Source of the DNA: Odontocerum albicorne
Taxonomy: Eukaryota; Arthropoda; Insecta; Trichoptera; Odontoceridae
Length of the DNA stretch: 64,000 bases
Reading direction: 5' to 3'
Assembly (NCBI GenBank): GCA_949825065.1
Contig: OX463848.1
Location: 37,441,994 to 37,505,993 of the forward strand
The translations under genes and the position numbers were made by a program. Each line of letters starts with the position of its first letter. Within the stretch, counting starts at the first letter, position 1. Positions 53,276 through 64,000 of this stretch are shown piece after piece. Below the pieces are notes generated by a model, which was not told the DNA's origin, ran no database searches, and worked only from the letters and a program-made list of their open reading frames with translations.

Positions 53276-53995
53276 CCTATGAAGTACATACAAAAATATG
53301 ACGTCAGTACTGTTTTGGTTTCTAACCACTTTTCGGCGTATGTTGCAGTGTTATTTATTGTAATGTTGTTCTCTATAACTGAATAACTGAAAATAAATTT
53401 TATTAAATATTTAAATATATATTAAAAATGAGATATGTGTCATCCCTGTATCGAATCCATTTCTACTGGACCGTGCAACGGAAATTGTTTCAACAAGAAT
53501 TAATATTTGATTAACGAAAATCTCTAAAGTTGAGCTCGTAAATTTCCCCAACAATTGTTGTTTCTTGACTCAAGAATGAATTTTTAAAAATATTTTTGTC
53601 CGATTTCAGCATTAAACGCAAAAAGATCCAACCTTAAATCTAACCGTTTTGATATGCTCGTAGTTAATTAAATATGTGATCTCTGTGTACGGGTTACCGA
53701 TTTTTCAAAGCTGAAGTTATGAAATAAACATTGTATTATCGTTTAAATATTTAACACTTAATCCGATTAAAATTATGACGTGCTTTGACAGTGCTAGGCT
53801 TATTTTAGAGGAATAGTGATTTTTGAGAAGGGTTTAATAAAATTACTATAAACAAGTAAATTTTTAGAATAATGTATTGAAAATTTGTGTGTTTGTTTAA
53901 AATATTAAAAAAAATAGTTAAGTATGGTGATTCTACCAATATGCTACATTTAGAAAAGCTACATCACACTTCGTACACATGTATTAGGTTACTTC
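53276..53995. other. Unassigned AT-rich sequence
   Basis: Nothing supportable. Confidence 0.4.
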
Positions 53996-54034
53996 TTTTT
54001 ATGTGCTTAGTGCACATGTGTCATCCCGATGTTT

Positions 54035-54475
54035 AACGCATGTGTCATCCCGATCCTCCTGTACGGCTGTGAATCTTGGAATCTCACCAAGGTTCAGGAG
54101 CGCAAGATACTTAGTTTTGAAAACAGGTGTCTCAGGAGGATATTGGGAATCAGATGGTATGACCACATAACAAACGACGCTGTGCGTCAGCGCACCCGGT
54201 AGGGGCCTGTCGTCTCTGTAATTCGGAAGAGGTGATGGTCCTGGCTGGGACATGTTCTGAGAATGCCCGATGATAGTTGGCCGAAAAGATCGCTGTTTTT
54301 TTTGTCCATTGGGGTCCCGACGGCTTGGAAGACCTTCTCTCACGGTGTACCGTTCCTATGACAAGGAAGTCAGAGCGTTAGGAATATCGTGGAGAGAGAT
54401 TACCAACACAGCCCAAAACCGCTCTGAATGGAGAAGACTGGTAGCCCCCCTATGCTCCCTTGTGGGGCTTTAAAA
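54035..54475 (+). pseudogene. LINE ORF2 C-terminal region
   Basis: Frames in turn read ILLYGCESWNLTKVQERKIL, ENRCLRRILGIRWYDHITND, RKRRWSWLGHVLRMPDDSWP, then the open frame 54270-54473 with GSRRLGRPSLTVYRSYDKEV and NRSEWRRLVAPLCSL before a stop. This is the LLYG.E.W...RCLRRILGI.W.D...N...LGH..RMP...GRP....W..v region of RTE/jockey-like ORF2. At least two frameshifts are present. It is a different family from the LRWFGHVERM copies. Confidence 0.85.
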
Positions 54476-54479
54476 GAAG

Positions 54480-55445
54480 GGTGAAGAGTACACAAACTTC
54501 GCAAGTTATGCAAGGTTTTTTTTGTCAGTTTGACATATGATCACATGTTAAGACATGTTCTTTGAAAACGTGTTTGTAGGATCCTGCAAACTCCTTGTTC
54601 TATTTGGATCCAGAGACTGTAGTTGGTCTCCTTAAGTTCTGACACTTAACTGCATATTAATGACGCGACATCAGAATCTCCACCATTAATCAATTCATAC
54701 ATATTTTCATTATCTAGGTTATTGCCTATGTTAGAAATCACGAGACTGTCGTTTAAAGGTTGAATTGTTAACAATAATATTTGCTAGAGGCCAGTAGGTA
54801 ATATGTGTTTTTAGAAAAGGAATTGATAATGTGAAAACATGAATCCAGGACTCAACTCATATTTAATTTATTACATTAAAACACGGAGTCGGGACACAAA
54901 GTAATAAAACGATGGGTTCAACACAACAAAAAAATAAATAAGAAATTGATCAGCTACTATTTCACTGAGTTAGAAGTTACTGAAAAAACTCAACACTTAA
55001 ATAATCTCCATTTACGTGAATTCATTTATATGCGGTTACTTCGGTTGAAATGCTAAAAGTATAATAGTAACGTGTACTTATTTTCTTCTTATGCGTGTTA
55101 ACCTCAATGCTGGGGAACATGAACCACACTAAGGTTGTTTGGTGTAGTTAACGCACATTCCTCTCTTGTCATCTCGGCCACTATACAAAAAGCTGGTAGT
55201 TCCGGTGGAAAGGTGTTCTGCCTCTGCTTTTGAGGCACTCTATAATGACCCTAACTATCAGTATATTCATACTTACTTTAGAAAAGCTCCTCATAACTAA
55301 AGAACGCGTAGAGTGTATAATCTTAAAAAGTTATTTTTGTTACGAGTACATAACAAAACTGCATAGATTGACAATCAATATGACATTGTATTGATTTTCA
55401 TAAAACTTGAACAACTTACAGGAGTAATGTAAAAAAGTTGATAAG
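54480..55445. other. Unassigned sequence
   Basis: Nothing supportable. Confidence 0.4.
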
Positions 55446-55449
55446 ATAC

Positions 55450-55645
55450 CGTGGCTTAGTTTTAAAGACACTTGACTTCCAGCCCGGGGCTACAAGTTCG
55501 ATTCCCGCTAGAACCTAGATTTTTTAAGGTTTCTAATCGTCTTTCAATAATGCATGTTGAACATCTTTCTGAATAGTTTGAAGAGGTGGCTACATGTCAA
55601 TAAGCCCGCCAGATTGTACTGTACTCGTATACAACGAAAGCGTAA
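55450..55645 (+). ncRNA. tRNA-derived SINE
   Basis: Head with GTGGCTTAGTTTTAAAGAC (A box) and AAGTTCGATTCCCG (B box). Body has CATCTTTCTGAATAGTTTGA, AGAGGTGGCTACATGTCAAT and AAGCCCGCCAGATTGTAC. Same family as 46.1 kb. Confidence 0.75.
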
Positions 55646-55797
55646 TACAATATAATATAAATGACTGACTTGTTCTTGTCGCGATTAATTGATTGAATTG
55701 TATATGTTCACTTGATTATGTTGTTTGATAATACTTGATTTTTTTGGTATTATGTAACACAACTCACTTGGCAATGCTAAATTTAATTTGTAATTTG

Positions 55798-55850
55798 TTT
55801 TATCAAACACTGTTTATTCCACTTTTTGTTTCAAACAGTGTTTGATAAAA
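55798..55850. repeat. 18-bp inverted repeat made of a repeat end
   Basis: TTTTATCAAACACTGTTT and its exact complement around ATTCCACTTTTTGTTTC-like sequence. The left arm plus ATTCCACTTTTT matches the repeat end at 41320 kb-region (about 41317-41345), so this is a small foldback of that end. Confidence 0.85.
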
Positions 55851-55859
55851 AAAAATGTC

Positions 55860-56570
55860 TTTAAACCTTCACAATGTTAATTGCCTTAACTATAAATAAT
55901 AAATTAAATTTATTGTTGTTTTTAATAGTTTGCATGAATAAGTCATTAGACCGTTGAAACAATATTAAATAAAAATAAAATGAAATTGGTTAGAAAAAAA
56001 AAGTTCTGTTGTCTTTTTTGTTTTTTCCTGTATTTAATACTTAAATCGGAACAAAAGAAGAAGAAAAATCTTCCAGTTAAAATCCATTCTCTAAACGACT
56101 AATTGCTTTTTGTTTTCAGGCCAAAATTTCAGTTGAGAATTCTTTTGACTTTTTGTTTAAAGTAATTATTTGAAATGGAAAAGTTTGCTTTCCAAGTAGC
56201 TCTAATGATTTTTTTAATATTTGATTTTGTCAAACTTGAAAAAATATCTTGAAATAACACAAATTATCTAAAACTTTCCACAAAATTTGTGATTTTATTG
56301 TAGTTCAAAGATGAACATTTTAAAGATTATTGAAACCGCCTGTTTATTTTCTTTGCTGTTTTAATGATTTAAAATGTGAGTTTTAGAGAAACGTTATTGA
56401 ATAAGAACCATTTTTTTGTGTGTCGCATTGATAACCAAATTTCATTAATTTTTATGGTAACTCTTTAGTTTGAAGTGGTGTTGAAGTTAGTAAAACGCTT
56501 GTTTTTACCCAGGAGTATCGTGTTTAATTGGCAACAAAATGATCCCAGTCTGAAAGTCATATCTCTTAAA
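55860..56570. other. AT-rich unassigned sequence
   Basis: Nothing supportable. Confidence 0.4.
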
Positions 56571-56575
56571 GGTTT

Positions 56576-56954
56576 TTAGGAGATATGTCTTTAAGGGAGA
56601 GATGATGATGATTTGTTGATAAATAAAACACGTTTTCGATCGCAATGCGGAAAGAGAGAGTTTATTGGTAACGTAGGTATTTATACTATTCTCGCATGTG
56701 TGCGGGAATGCGAGCAAGATATCTCGCCGTCTCGTTTCTGCATCCGCAAAACGATTAATGTCGTATGTAGGTGATAATTTATTTACGGAACTGGCGAGAC
56801 AGATGTGGTGCGTTCTCGCTCTAGCGTGGAATGCGCTCCGCTCCCGGCAATGAGTTGAATGTCCGGCGCGTGGACTTGGTACTTGTTTGTTTTGCGTTGC
56901 TAAGGAATGCAAAGGTCATTTCATCGGTCATTGACCGCGTGTGCGACCGCCACA
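56576..56954 (-). mobile_element. Solo LTR, 379 bp, same family as 36.95 kb
   Basis: In reverse it begins TGTGGCGGTCGC and ends ATATCTCCTAA. GGTTT flanks it at 56571-56575 and 56955-56959. It contains TATAAATACCTACGTTACC followed by AATAAACTCTCTC, in the same relative place as in the 36.95 kb copy. The 135-codon ORF across it (56505-56912, minus) is not recognised. Confidence 0.8.
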
Positions 56955-57099
56955 GGTTTGTTTAAAAAAATGCTTTCTAACTTATACTTCTCATTTTAAG
57001 ATAGAAATCCTTTGTCATTATTTATACTAACATGGCTGTATGCGAGATATGCTCGATATAAAAGTGGACAGAAAATATGCCACCAGGATGGTGCGGGGT

Positions 57100-57340
57100 A
57101 TAGTTGCCAGTTGCGTTAAGCCTTGTGCTTTGCGGTCAAATTTGTTCGATCCCGCACCGGTGCACTCATGGATATATCTGGAATTTTTTACATCTAACAC
57201 CAAGTTTGCTGTTCCACATCCTCCATATTCACTTGATTAAGCTTCGTGTGACTTTTTTGCTCCCAAAAAGGAAGTTGAAGCTCAAAGGATAACGTTTTGA
57301 GACGGTAGAAGAGATTGAGATGTTTTACATCCATACTACA
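57100..57340 (+). pseudogene. Mariner transposase relic, catalytic end
   Basis: One frame reads SNTKFAVPHPPYSLD, then a stop and a frame change, then LPKRKLKLKG and RFETVEEIEM. Family form: HPPYSPDLAPCDFFLFPKMK.KLKGRRF.T.EEI, the region of the third catalytic aspartate. The sequence is distinct from the 50.4 kb mariner. Confidence 0.7.
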
Positions 57341-57361
57341 CCTTGAAGTATGGATGTAAAA
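57323..57361. repeat. Perfect 14-bp inverted repeat
   Basis: TTTTACATCCATAC and GTATGGATGTAAAA around an 11-base loop, at the edge of the mariner relic. Confidence 0.93.
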
Positions 57362-57499
57362 CTTTGACTTGACAGAGAAGGATAAAATTATATCTAGTTT
57401 TCACTTAAAACCACGTAAAAATCTTTTTTCATGTTTCATATTCAAATAAAGCGTTATTCATATTCGCCAAGTCACTTTTAACGCAACCAGACACGATTT

Positions 57500-57575
57500 G
57501 TTTAATAGTGGGCTTGAATCCCGAGTTAGAGCACCTTTGAGGAGAGCTTGTTCTCTAAACGGTGCTGTATACAAT
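57500..57575 (+). mobile_element. LINE 3' UTR scrap
   Basis: TTGAATCCCGAGTTAGAGCA with CCTTTGAGGAGAGCTTGTTC matches blocks at 28.55 and 51.51 kb. Confidence 0.5.
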
Positions 57576-57609
57576 TATTCTTTGAATACATAATATTAAT
57601 GTTGTGAAG

Positions 57610-57995
57610 ATGCGTATACTTGGACTTTTTGCGGTGTCTGTATGAAAAAAGATAGAGTGAAGACAGAAATGGATGCTGGGTTAAATGGATGGTCAAAGTA
57701 AGATGAAGAAAGGAGCTTTAAGATGGTTTGAATATGTAGAGAGAAAGATTGAAAGAAAAATGAGTAAACGGAAATACAAGTTAGAAGTGCAAGTATGCGT
57801 AGAAGGGATAGACCGAGAAAATTGTGGCTGGATCAAGTGGACTAGATTTAAAAAAAAAGAGTTAAAGGAAAATATATGACAAATGAAATATTATGCATAA
57901 CGAGGTGTATGAATGTGGATAAGGTTAAAGTTGTGTGCTTGATGAGAAAAGTTATGACATTTGATATGTCTGCTTACCCCATAAGGGACACGGTG
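57610..57995 (+). pseudogene. LINE C-terminus and 3' end (LRWFGHVERM family)
   Basis: MKKGALRWFEYVERKIERKM lies in an open frame at 57685-57879. The DNA then matches the GRGRPRK...LDQVD block with frame changes and the 3' end CTGCTTACCCCATAAGGGAC followed by GGTGTGATG. Confidence 0.75.
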
Positions 57996-58214
57996 TGATG
58001 ATTTATTCAGTTGACATTCAACGACGACCCTATTATACTATAAAGTGGTAAACAAAGGGCAGATATTTTTCCACCATTTACTTACTTGCAAAGTTTAATC
58101 ATTTACATATATTTTTGCATAAGCAGTTAAAACCGGTTAACCGTTTTTTTTTTATAAAAAAATAACTTAAAACCGGTAAGTCGAATTAGGCGATTATTCG
58201 GAAGCCCTACTTCT

Positions 58215-58466
58215 AAGAGCGTGCCCAGATGAGGCGTTTTACGCGTGATTCGAGTAGCGCGTTTCGAATCGCGCGATTGCGAGATACTAGGCGCACATAC
58301 GAGTACATGCCGTCCACATGCAGTCGCGCGTTTTGCTGCTCGCGCGTGAATCGCGTGCAATACGCCAGAACCTCGACTAGCGCGCAGAACGCCCGTTCTT
58401 TTTGTACTATATACTGACTGAATGCATTTTGTATAATGACTGAATTCTCATCTGGACACGCTCTAA
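58215..58466. mobile_element. CpG-rich MITE, about 250 bp
   Basis: Left end AAGAGCGTGCCCAGATGAG; right end in reverse TTAGAGCGTGTCCAGATGAG. TAA may be the flanking duplication (58214-58216 and 58464-58466), which would fit PIF/Harbinger, but the exact boundary is ambiguous. The interior is strikingly CpG-rich (TAGCGCGTTTCGAATCGCGC). Overlapping ORFs in it look like composition by-products. Confidence 0.7.
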
Positions 58467-58469
58467 GCT

Positions 58470-59635
58470 CTGGCCTGAATTGTACGTTTGTATTGCTTTT
58501 TTGACGACAAATTGCATTATTTAATGTTAGTATTTCGAAACACAAACCATTTTTACAACATCTTATATTAGCACATTTCTGTATTCATGCACACTTTCAA
58601 ATTTAATTATATTTTGTGAAATCATTTATCGTCGATATCAACTTTAAATAAATGATTAAAATTCTCCTCTGTACAAAGATTTGGGTTGAAATAAAAATAG
58701 TACATTTCGTAACACATCCTTTATTATCACCATTAATTTTAAAAATCGATTATCTATTCTACACATTTTATAGATAAAAGTTTTAGAAAATGTTACGTTA
58801 CACCTCATTGTCTCTACAGAGTTTATAATTTATTTAATTAATTTTTATACATTTTTGTTGCTCTAACCAAAAGTTTACAAATAATCCAAAGATTCTAAAT
58901 ACACGAATGATTTGAAAAGACAGTTCGATCTTCTATGAACAAAGTCTAAGAAATTATACAAAAACTAAAATGAATAAAATTCAACATAATTTTTTTTAAA
59001 TTACTTATATTCATAGTTGATCAATTTGACTTATCTTTAATACAAAAGTTTGGTATAAGTAAGTAACTTTCTTACATTGAAATTCATGTCACGTACAAAA
59101 CTGAAAATAAAGTAACACAAAAAAAGGGAAACTTTTTAATACCATTATATATATTTTTTTATAAATTTCTTTATAATGTTAAAATGTTGTTTACTGAAAG
59201 ATATGTTATTTTTTTTAATACAAAAATTACGACGATATGTTTTAAGATATAATAAATATAAACTATAAACAGCAAAATATTTTAAATTAACGAAAAATTA
59301 AAAATACCTGAGAATGAATGTAGCAAAATTGAGTCGTGGCAACTTAAATGTGGGAAAAGAAAAGTAAATTCGATATTAGGGAGATGAAATTAAAGATTAG
59401 AACGAGCTAGAGAATTCTGATATTTGGGGAGTAACGATAGACTTCAACGATGGACAGATAGAAAAATATATTGAACAGAAAGTTGTAACATGAAGCAAAT
59501 TCAATGGAGTAAGACCAGATAAAACGACGATACACAACAGCTCATTAGTGCCATAATTGATGTACTTATATTATATATGAGTTAAATGTGGAAAATCGAT
59601 AAAAGAGAAGTATATGTGATATATTGTACAGCAAA
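58470..59635. other. AT-rich sequence, unassigned
   Basis: Around 59430-59500 one frame reads WGVTIDFNDGQIEKYIEQKV, vaguely LINE-like, but I cannot support it. Nothing else. Confidence 0.35.
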
Positions 59636-59639
59636 ATAA

Positions 59640-60215
59640 CAAATGTCATTTAGACAGTCGATCGGAGCGTGGTTGTTATTGCGACAGGATTTTGAGTACT
59701 TGGGCTTTCAGGATGAATGACGAGTGGAAAGGATTTATGTGAGCTCGTGAGTGTGGGTCTCTTCTTGTTGTTTTAATTTTGGTTATTTTTGTATTTGTGT
59801 TTCTGTGTATTTTTTTTGTTTTAATTTTGTTTTAATTTAAATTTTTATTCTTATGATTGTGTGCGGTATATTGTGGGATGAATATTTTTGGTCTTTCTGG
59901 AGTGATGATGTGTGAGGAGTTGAATTTCGCAAGATGTTTCCAGTTGTAGTTGAGTGTCACTGTTTGTCAGGTTGATGAGAGCGTGCAACGGGGTTTTGTT
60001 TTTATGTAATCAAAAATCAGAAAGAAGTATCCATTTATTTTTTCATGCTTAATATCCTCAGTAAGATACAGGCAAAAGCCTAGTTTACTAGGGATACGAC
60101 AAATGAAAGGCAACAAACCCAGATCCATTAAAATTGTATGTCCAAATCAAATTACCTGTTGTTTTTTCGCAAATTGTGTACATTTCTTGTCATGTGTAAT
60201 AATAAATAATAAATA
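59640..60215 (+). mobile_element. Dispersed repeat R59, longest copy
   Basis: Begins near GATCGGAGCGTGG, a start shared with 47.5 kb that may be a decayed tRNA-like head. It runs through GTATATTGTGGGATG, TTTCTGGAGTGATGATG, TGTTTGTCAGGTTGATGAGA, AGATACAGGCAAAAGCCTAG and TTCTTGTCATGTGTAATAAT, and ends in AAATAATAAATAA. No ORF. It looks like a SINE or a non-coding LINE end with a simple-repeat tail. TGTACAGCA(A/G)AATAACAAATGT occurs at both ends (about 59627 and 60219). Confidence 0.65.
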
Positions 60216-60349
60216 ATTGTACAGCAGAATAACAAATGTAATTACAATATTAAGGAAAAATGTGAACTAAAAACTTGTATTCTTATTAAAAAAAGAACGG
60301 TGATTTGGTATAGACAGGGCTTTTGTTACATTAATTATATGTCATTATT

Positions 60350-60600
60350 AGTCAGGTTCATGAAAATGTGCTACGAGGTTTTATATAATCAAAAATCGCA
60401 AAGAAGTATTGATTTATTATTAAGTGCTACATGTCCTCAGTGAGATACAGGCAAAAGCCTAGTTTACTAGGGACACGACAAATGAAAGGCATCAAACCCA
60501 GATCCATTAAAATTCCAGTCCAAATTAAATTACCTGTTGTTTTTTTCACAAATGATGTATATTTCTTGTCATGTGTAAAATAAATAAATAAAAAATGATA
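60350..60600 (+). mobile_element. Dispersed repeat R59, second copy
   Basis: From GTCAGGTTCATGAAAATGTG through GTGAGATACAGGCAAAAGCC and GACACGACAAATGAAAGGCA to an AAATAAATAAATAAA tail, same orientation as its neighbour. Confidence 0.75.
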
Positions 60601-60604
60601 ATCA

Positions 60605-61590
60605 ATTTCGCTACCCTCGAGCTGCAAGACAGGCCTACCAAATATGCCATGGAGGTATTCATTCATTGTTTTACATTTAATATTTTATTTTGTAGTGGTC
60701 TAACGGTTAACATTCTCGATAAACAAGCGGGCACCCCAAAATCGTTTCTTGGCGGATTTACCATAGAACAGGTTTTACTCGTAGACTGTTTTACCTTTGA
60801 ACTTATGTTTTTTTTATTTAAGTATTAATTTTTGTAGCGTTATTAAGCTACTCAAAAATGACTTTTTAAATATTTTCGTACGACACTTAAACTTGGACAA
60901 TAACAGTCATAGAACGTGCAACAATAGTTTCTTAGAGATGTCGTGTTGATGTTGGATGCTGAAAATCCCGTGGACTACCAGAAAAACGACCACCTGTTTC
61001 CATATTCCAAAAGTTAAATGTGATGGTAAGTCTGTTATAAATATACTTCCGACGGTTTCAATATTGTACGGTTTTTCGAGTGCATTTCCAGTTGTGACCC
61101 AGTAACGTAGAGAGATTGACTATCATCAGAAGTGTGCCAGGAAGAATACGTAGAAATAGAGCGTTAGCAAAGTGGAATGATGAGATAAAGGAAGCGACCT
61201 GCATCCCCAACATCCCATAGATCGCAACCTTTAGTTATGAAAAACAAAAAAAAAAATACAAGTGATATTTAATAACGAAACATGACGTTTATTTATAATT
61301 ATATAAAAGGCGCATGCTACCAAAGAACGGCAAGAAAGATAAATTAATGGGGACGCTGTGAGAAGGCTTTTATCTTGCAGTGGATAGATAATGGCTGAAA
61401 GTGAATTATGATTCCGTCAAAATTTTATTAAATTAGTATAGCATTAATCTTATTTTCTCTTTAAATATGTGCTTTTAGAATAAAACCCAAGAATAAAAAA
61501 AAATTAATACATCAATGACTAAGTTTGCTCTTTTTTGTGTTATATAATACATTATGTTTTACTGTCTTATATAGCTTATTTGATGTATCG
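60605..61590. other. Mostly unassigned; possible LINE scrap
   Basis: Near 61125-61200 a frame reads SVPGRIRRNRALAKWNDEIK, similar to the GRPR..W.D.I region of LINE C-termini. It is weak. Nothing else supportable. Confidence 0.35.
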
Positions 61591-61594
61591 ATTG

Positions 61595-61925
61595 AAATGC
61601 GCAATTCAGTTATTAGGGATGAATGTGAATTTAAGACTGTTGAGTTGTGTTGAGTAAAAAGTTGAAGAGCATTATGAAATGATTTGGGTATGAAAAAATA
61701 TTAAGAGAACAAATATATAGTGCAAATGTGAGTTAAAGGCGTGGTTGAGGAAGATCAAGGAAAATGTGGTTGATCAAATGAATGATATTTTGATGAAGGA
61801 AACGTAGAAAGTCAGAGAAATCGTTGGAGTTGTATGAGAAGTTGTACATGGATCTGAAAGATGTGTACAGGAAAGTCTAACAACCATCTTTGCTTACCCC
61901 TACATGTAAATGACGTGATGGCATA
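61595..61925 (+). pseudogene. LINE C-terminus and 3' end (LRWFGHVERM family)
   Basis: ATTAGGGATGAATGTGAATT reads IRDECEF, the start of the C-terminal block. Degraded LRWFGH and GRGRPRK...VDQMND blocks follow, then the CTTACCCCTAC...GACGTGATGG 3' end. Confidence 0.7.
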
Positions 61926-61929
61926 TATG

Positions 61930-62790
61930 TATGTGGATTAAAATCTTACAGTTTTTATTAAGTCCTTTTAACGTATATGTTTTAATTGTTTCAACATGTT
62001 AATCACATGGTTTCTTCATAGATCTATTGATACTGCAAGAACGATGACTTCAAACAAATTCTGCGAAATTTGTCACTATTGCTTGGTGTTGCCATGTCGA
62101 TTTGAGATATTGCATTTCCTTGTAATTATCACAGTAGTAGATACTTGTATCTGTATCTTGTAAGGTTTGACTTTTGATTTTAAGAGAGATATTTTTTCTG
62201 AGTGCGGTTTGCCATATAGGTGATAATTTATCACAATCATCTCTACCTTTCCTCATCACTGAGTGTCGTATATATGGATCACTAGCCTGACAGTATACTA
62301 GCCTCTCCTAGTAAATTTATTCACCTACTTTCCGAAACATTTTCTATGACCATCAATTAATCTATGTTATCTAGTTCACGTCTCGATAGTGCCCGAAGAA
62401 TAGCTGAATTAGTTGAATGCATATTGAGATCACATTTTACTCCTAGAATAGGGAGATGATGGTTCGATGATTTATTGAAAGGCTTATGTTGGGAAATTTC
62501 GATGGATTCAATAGTTGCTTCATGTACTGATTTAGTACGTAACGTTTCGGATCAACGTTCATTGTTCCTTTACAATCATAAGCTTTATTATTTAGCATCG
62601 GTCTTGGAGTGCTGTAAACGGCTTATCTTGGGTTTGCATACGACTCGTTAGAATCGAAAGTTGAAAATCGCCTGGCAAACATTAAATAGAAGATCCAAAA
62701 CTTAAAACTTAACTGTTGTATAGCAACAGAAAAAAATAGGTATGAAATGATTACGTAAATTAAGAACAAAACTTAGAATTTTATAATAAT
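61930..62790. other. Unassigned sequence
   Basis: A 69-codon minus-strand ORF at 62050-62259 has no recognisable motif. It could be an exon or chance. Confidence 0.35.
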
Positions 62791-62793
62791 CTG

Positions 62794-62885
62794 AAATTCT
62801 TTACGTAACTCATGGGTATCTAAATTCTTTACGTGACTCATGGGTATCTAAATTCTTTACGTGACTCATGGGTATCTAAATTTCA
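62794..62885. repeat. 28-bp tandem repeat, 3 copies
   Basis: AAATTCTTTACGTGACTCAT then GGGTATCT starts at 62794, 62822 and 62850. Confidence 0.93.
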
Positions 62886-62984
62886 ATATTTCGTCTCTTG
62901 AATAGTGATAATTTACGAATACCGATTGAGGTACTCGATCAATCTAAAATACCGATATAGGTATATATCCTCGACCGATATATA

Positions 62985-63168
62985 TCCTCGGTGAGATCCA
63001 GGCAAAAGCCTAGTTTACTGGGGGCACGACAAATGAAAGGCAACAAACCCAGTTCCATTAAAATTGTATGTCCAAATTAAATTACCTGTTGTTTTTTCGC
63101 AAATTATGTGTATTTCTTGTCATGTGTAATAATAAATAAATAAATAATAAATAAAAAAATAAAGGTAG
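62985..63168 (+). mobile_element. Dispersed repeat R59, 3' part
   Basis: TCGGTGAGATCCAGGCAAAA, GGCACGACAAATGAAAGGCA and the TTCTTGTCATGTGTAATAAT end, with an AAATAAATAAATAATAAAT tail. Confidence 0.78.
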
Positions 63169-63169
63169 C

Positions 63170-63490
63170 CAGGTATTTTTCACCCGATTCACCTAAACTA
63201 GCCAGTTAAGACCCTAAGAACCAGATGACCCCAGGGAACCACAAACAAAGGTCATATAATTACGTCATGTACTGAAACACTTGTTGTTTTTATGAACAAC
63301 ATGCAATGTTTTAAGAACAGGTAAACAAATCGTCATTAAATCAATAAATATGATAAAATACATTATTGTTTATATTATAAAGTATAAAAGAACGACCAGT
63401 TATTCAAATAAATTAATGTTAATTTCTTTTATAGGAATAAAAAAAGGGTTGAAAACAAAAGCATGTTGAATTATTTAAATAAGCCTTCCA
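63170..63490. other. Unassigned sequence
   Basis: Nothing supportable. Confidence 0.4.
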
Positions 63491-63494
63491 TCAC

Positions 63495-63990
63495 ACCATT
63501 TCACTTTCGGAGTAGGCAGGGTGGAGAAAATGCTTACATTTTCCTATCGCTATACATATATCTTGTTGTACATCCATTACGCTTCTCATATAACTTCTAC
63601 GATCTCTATGACATTTCAAATTACTCTCTTTTAAAATATAATTCACTTGATCCAATCACACTTTTCTCTTTCTTCCTCTGCCACGCCATCACTTCCATTT
63701 ATAATGTATATTTGTTTAATTTATTCATTCTACATATCCAAACCATCTCACATTGCTCTTCTTCATCTTACTTTAATACATTAGTCTTATGTTCACTTCA
63801 TCACTAATCATTTCATTTTGTATTATGTAATACAATATCTTACCATGAATTCTACTAATTTCTTTATCATTTATTCGGGTCCTTTCAGTCTTTTTCACTC
63901 CCTCGGTTCTTTCCTTTACATCAAAGTTGGTCTTTTACATCAAATATTGTTGTAACCCATCTGAGCAGATTTTTTAGATGTACTGTTCAA
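63495..63990 (-). pseudogene. LINE C-terminal region and 3' end (LRWFGHVERM family)
   Basis: In reverse order of coordinates: the KKTERTRIN region (63870-63900), a segment matching IHGKI..IMK..M (63800-63860), the degraded DE..LRWFGHVD block (63730-63790), a GRGRKRE block (63660-63690) and the 3' UTR CACCCTGCCTACTCC (63510-63525). It shows the order of segments that are scattered elsewhere in the window. Confidence 0.7.
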
Positions 63991-64000
63991 ATATATGGGA

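Noticed and set aside
62050..62259. Possible small host exon (69-codon minus-strand ORF)
   Set aside because: No motif, splice context or repeat evidence that I can point to; length is within chance for this region.

Overview
The window is arthropod nuclear DNA, most likely insect. It is AT-rich, has no bacterial gene order, and is packed with non-LTR retrotransposon debris, tRNA-derived SINEs, Tc1/mariner, hAT and other DNA-transposon relics, LTR elements and tandem arrays. The commonest LINE has an LRWFGHVERM-type C-terminus and a CTACCCC...GGGA...GTGATG-like 3' end, which I associate with Lepidoptera. That lineage call is tentative. I found no convincing host protein-coding gene; every ORF I can identify belongs to a mobile element or is a by-product of a tandem repeat.

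Layout. 0-4.3 kb: LINE scraps and an unassigned GC-rich block. 4.35-6.74 kb: an 83-bp tandem array split by a LINE that keeps a 545-codon reverse transcriptase ORF. 7-12.3 kb: decayed LINEs, a tRNA-like SINE and a Tigger/pogo-like relic. 13.8-17.06 kb: 25-, 50- and 77-bp tandem arrays with LINE fragments. 17.09-27.33 kb: a complete young LTR retrotransposon on the minus strand (two 1640-bp LTRs with one visible difference, ACCA target duplication). It has intact gag, a protease reached through a classical -1 slippery heptamer, and only a stump of reverse transcriptase. 27.3-28.6 kb: LINE and SINE-like remains. 29.36-29.88 kb: a possible piggyBac-type element. 31.09-31.78 kb: an 85-bp array. 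33.25-34.69 kb: a 116/122-bp satellite whose monomers each contain a palindrome. 35.4-38.4 kb: LINE 3' end, SINE, solo LTR and MITE. 41.3-45.5 kb: foldbacks, LINE fragments, an 84-bp array grown from LINE coding sequence, a rearranged mariner and an assembly gap. 46-50 kb: SINE, short tandem repeats and a hAT-like MITE nested in a LINE. 50.06-50.96 kb: an internally deleted mariner. 51-58.5 kb: LINE ends, SINEs, MITEs, a second solo LTR and a mariner scrap. 59.6-64 kb: three same-orientation copies of one dispersed repeat, plus LINE ends.

The parts do not work together as a pathway. The window is a layered record of transposition: elements inserted into arrays, MITEs into LINEs, LINE sequence carried inside an LTR element and LINE sequence amplified into an array. 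All identifications come from reading the sequence; family names below the superfamily level are tentative.
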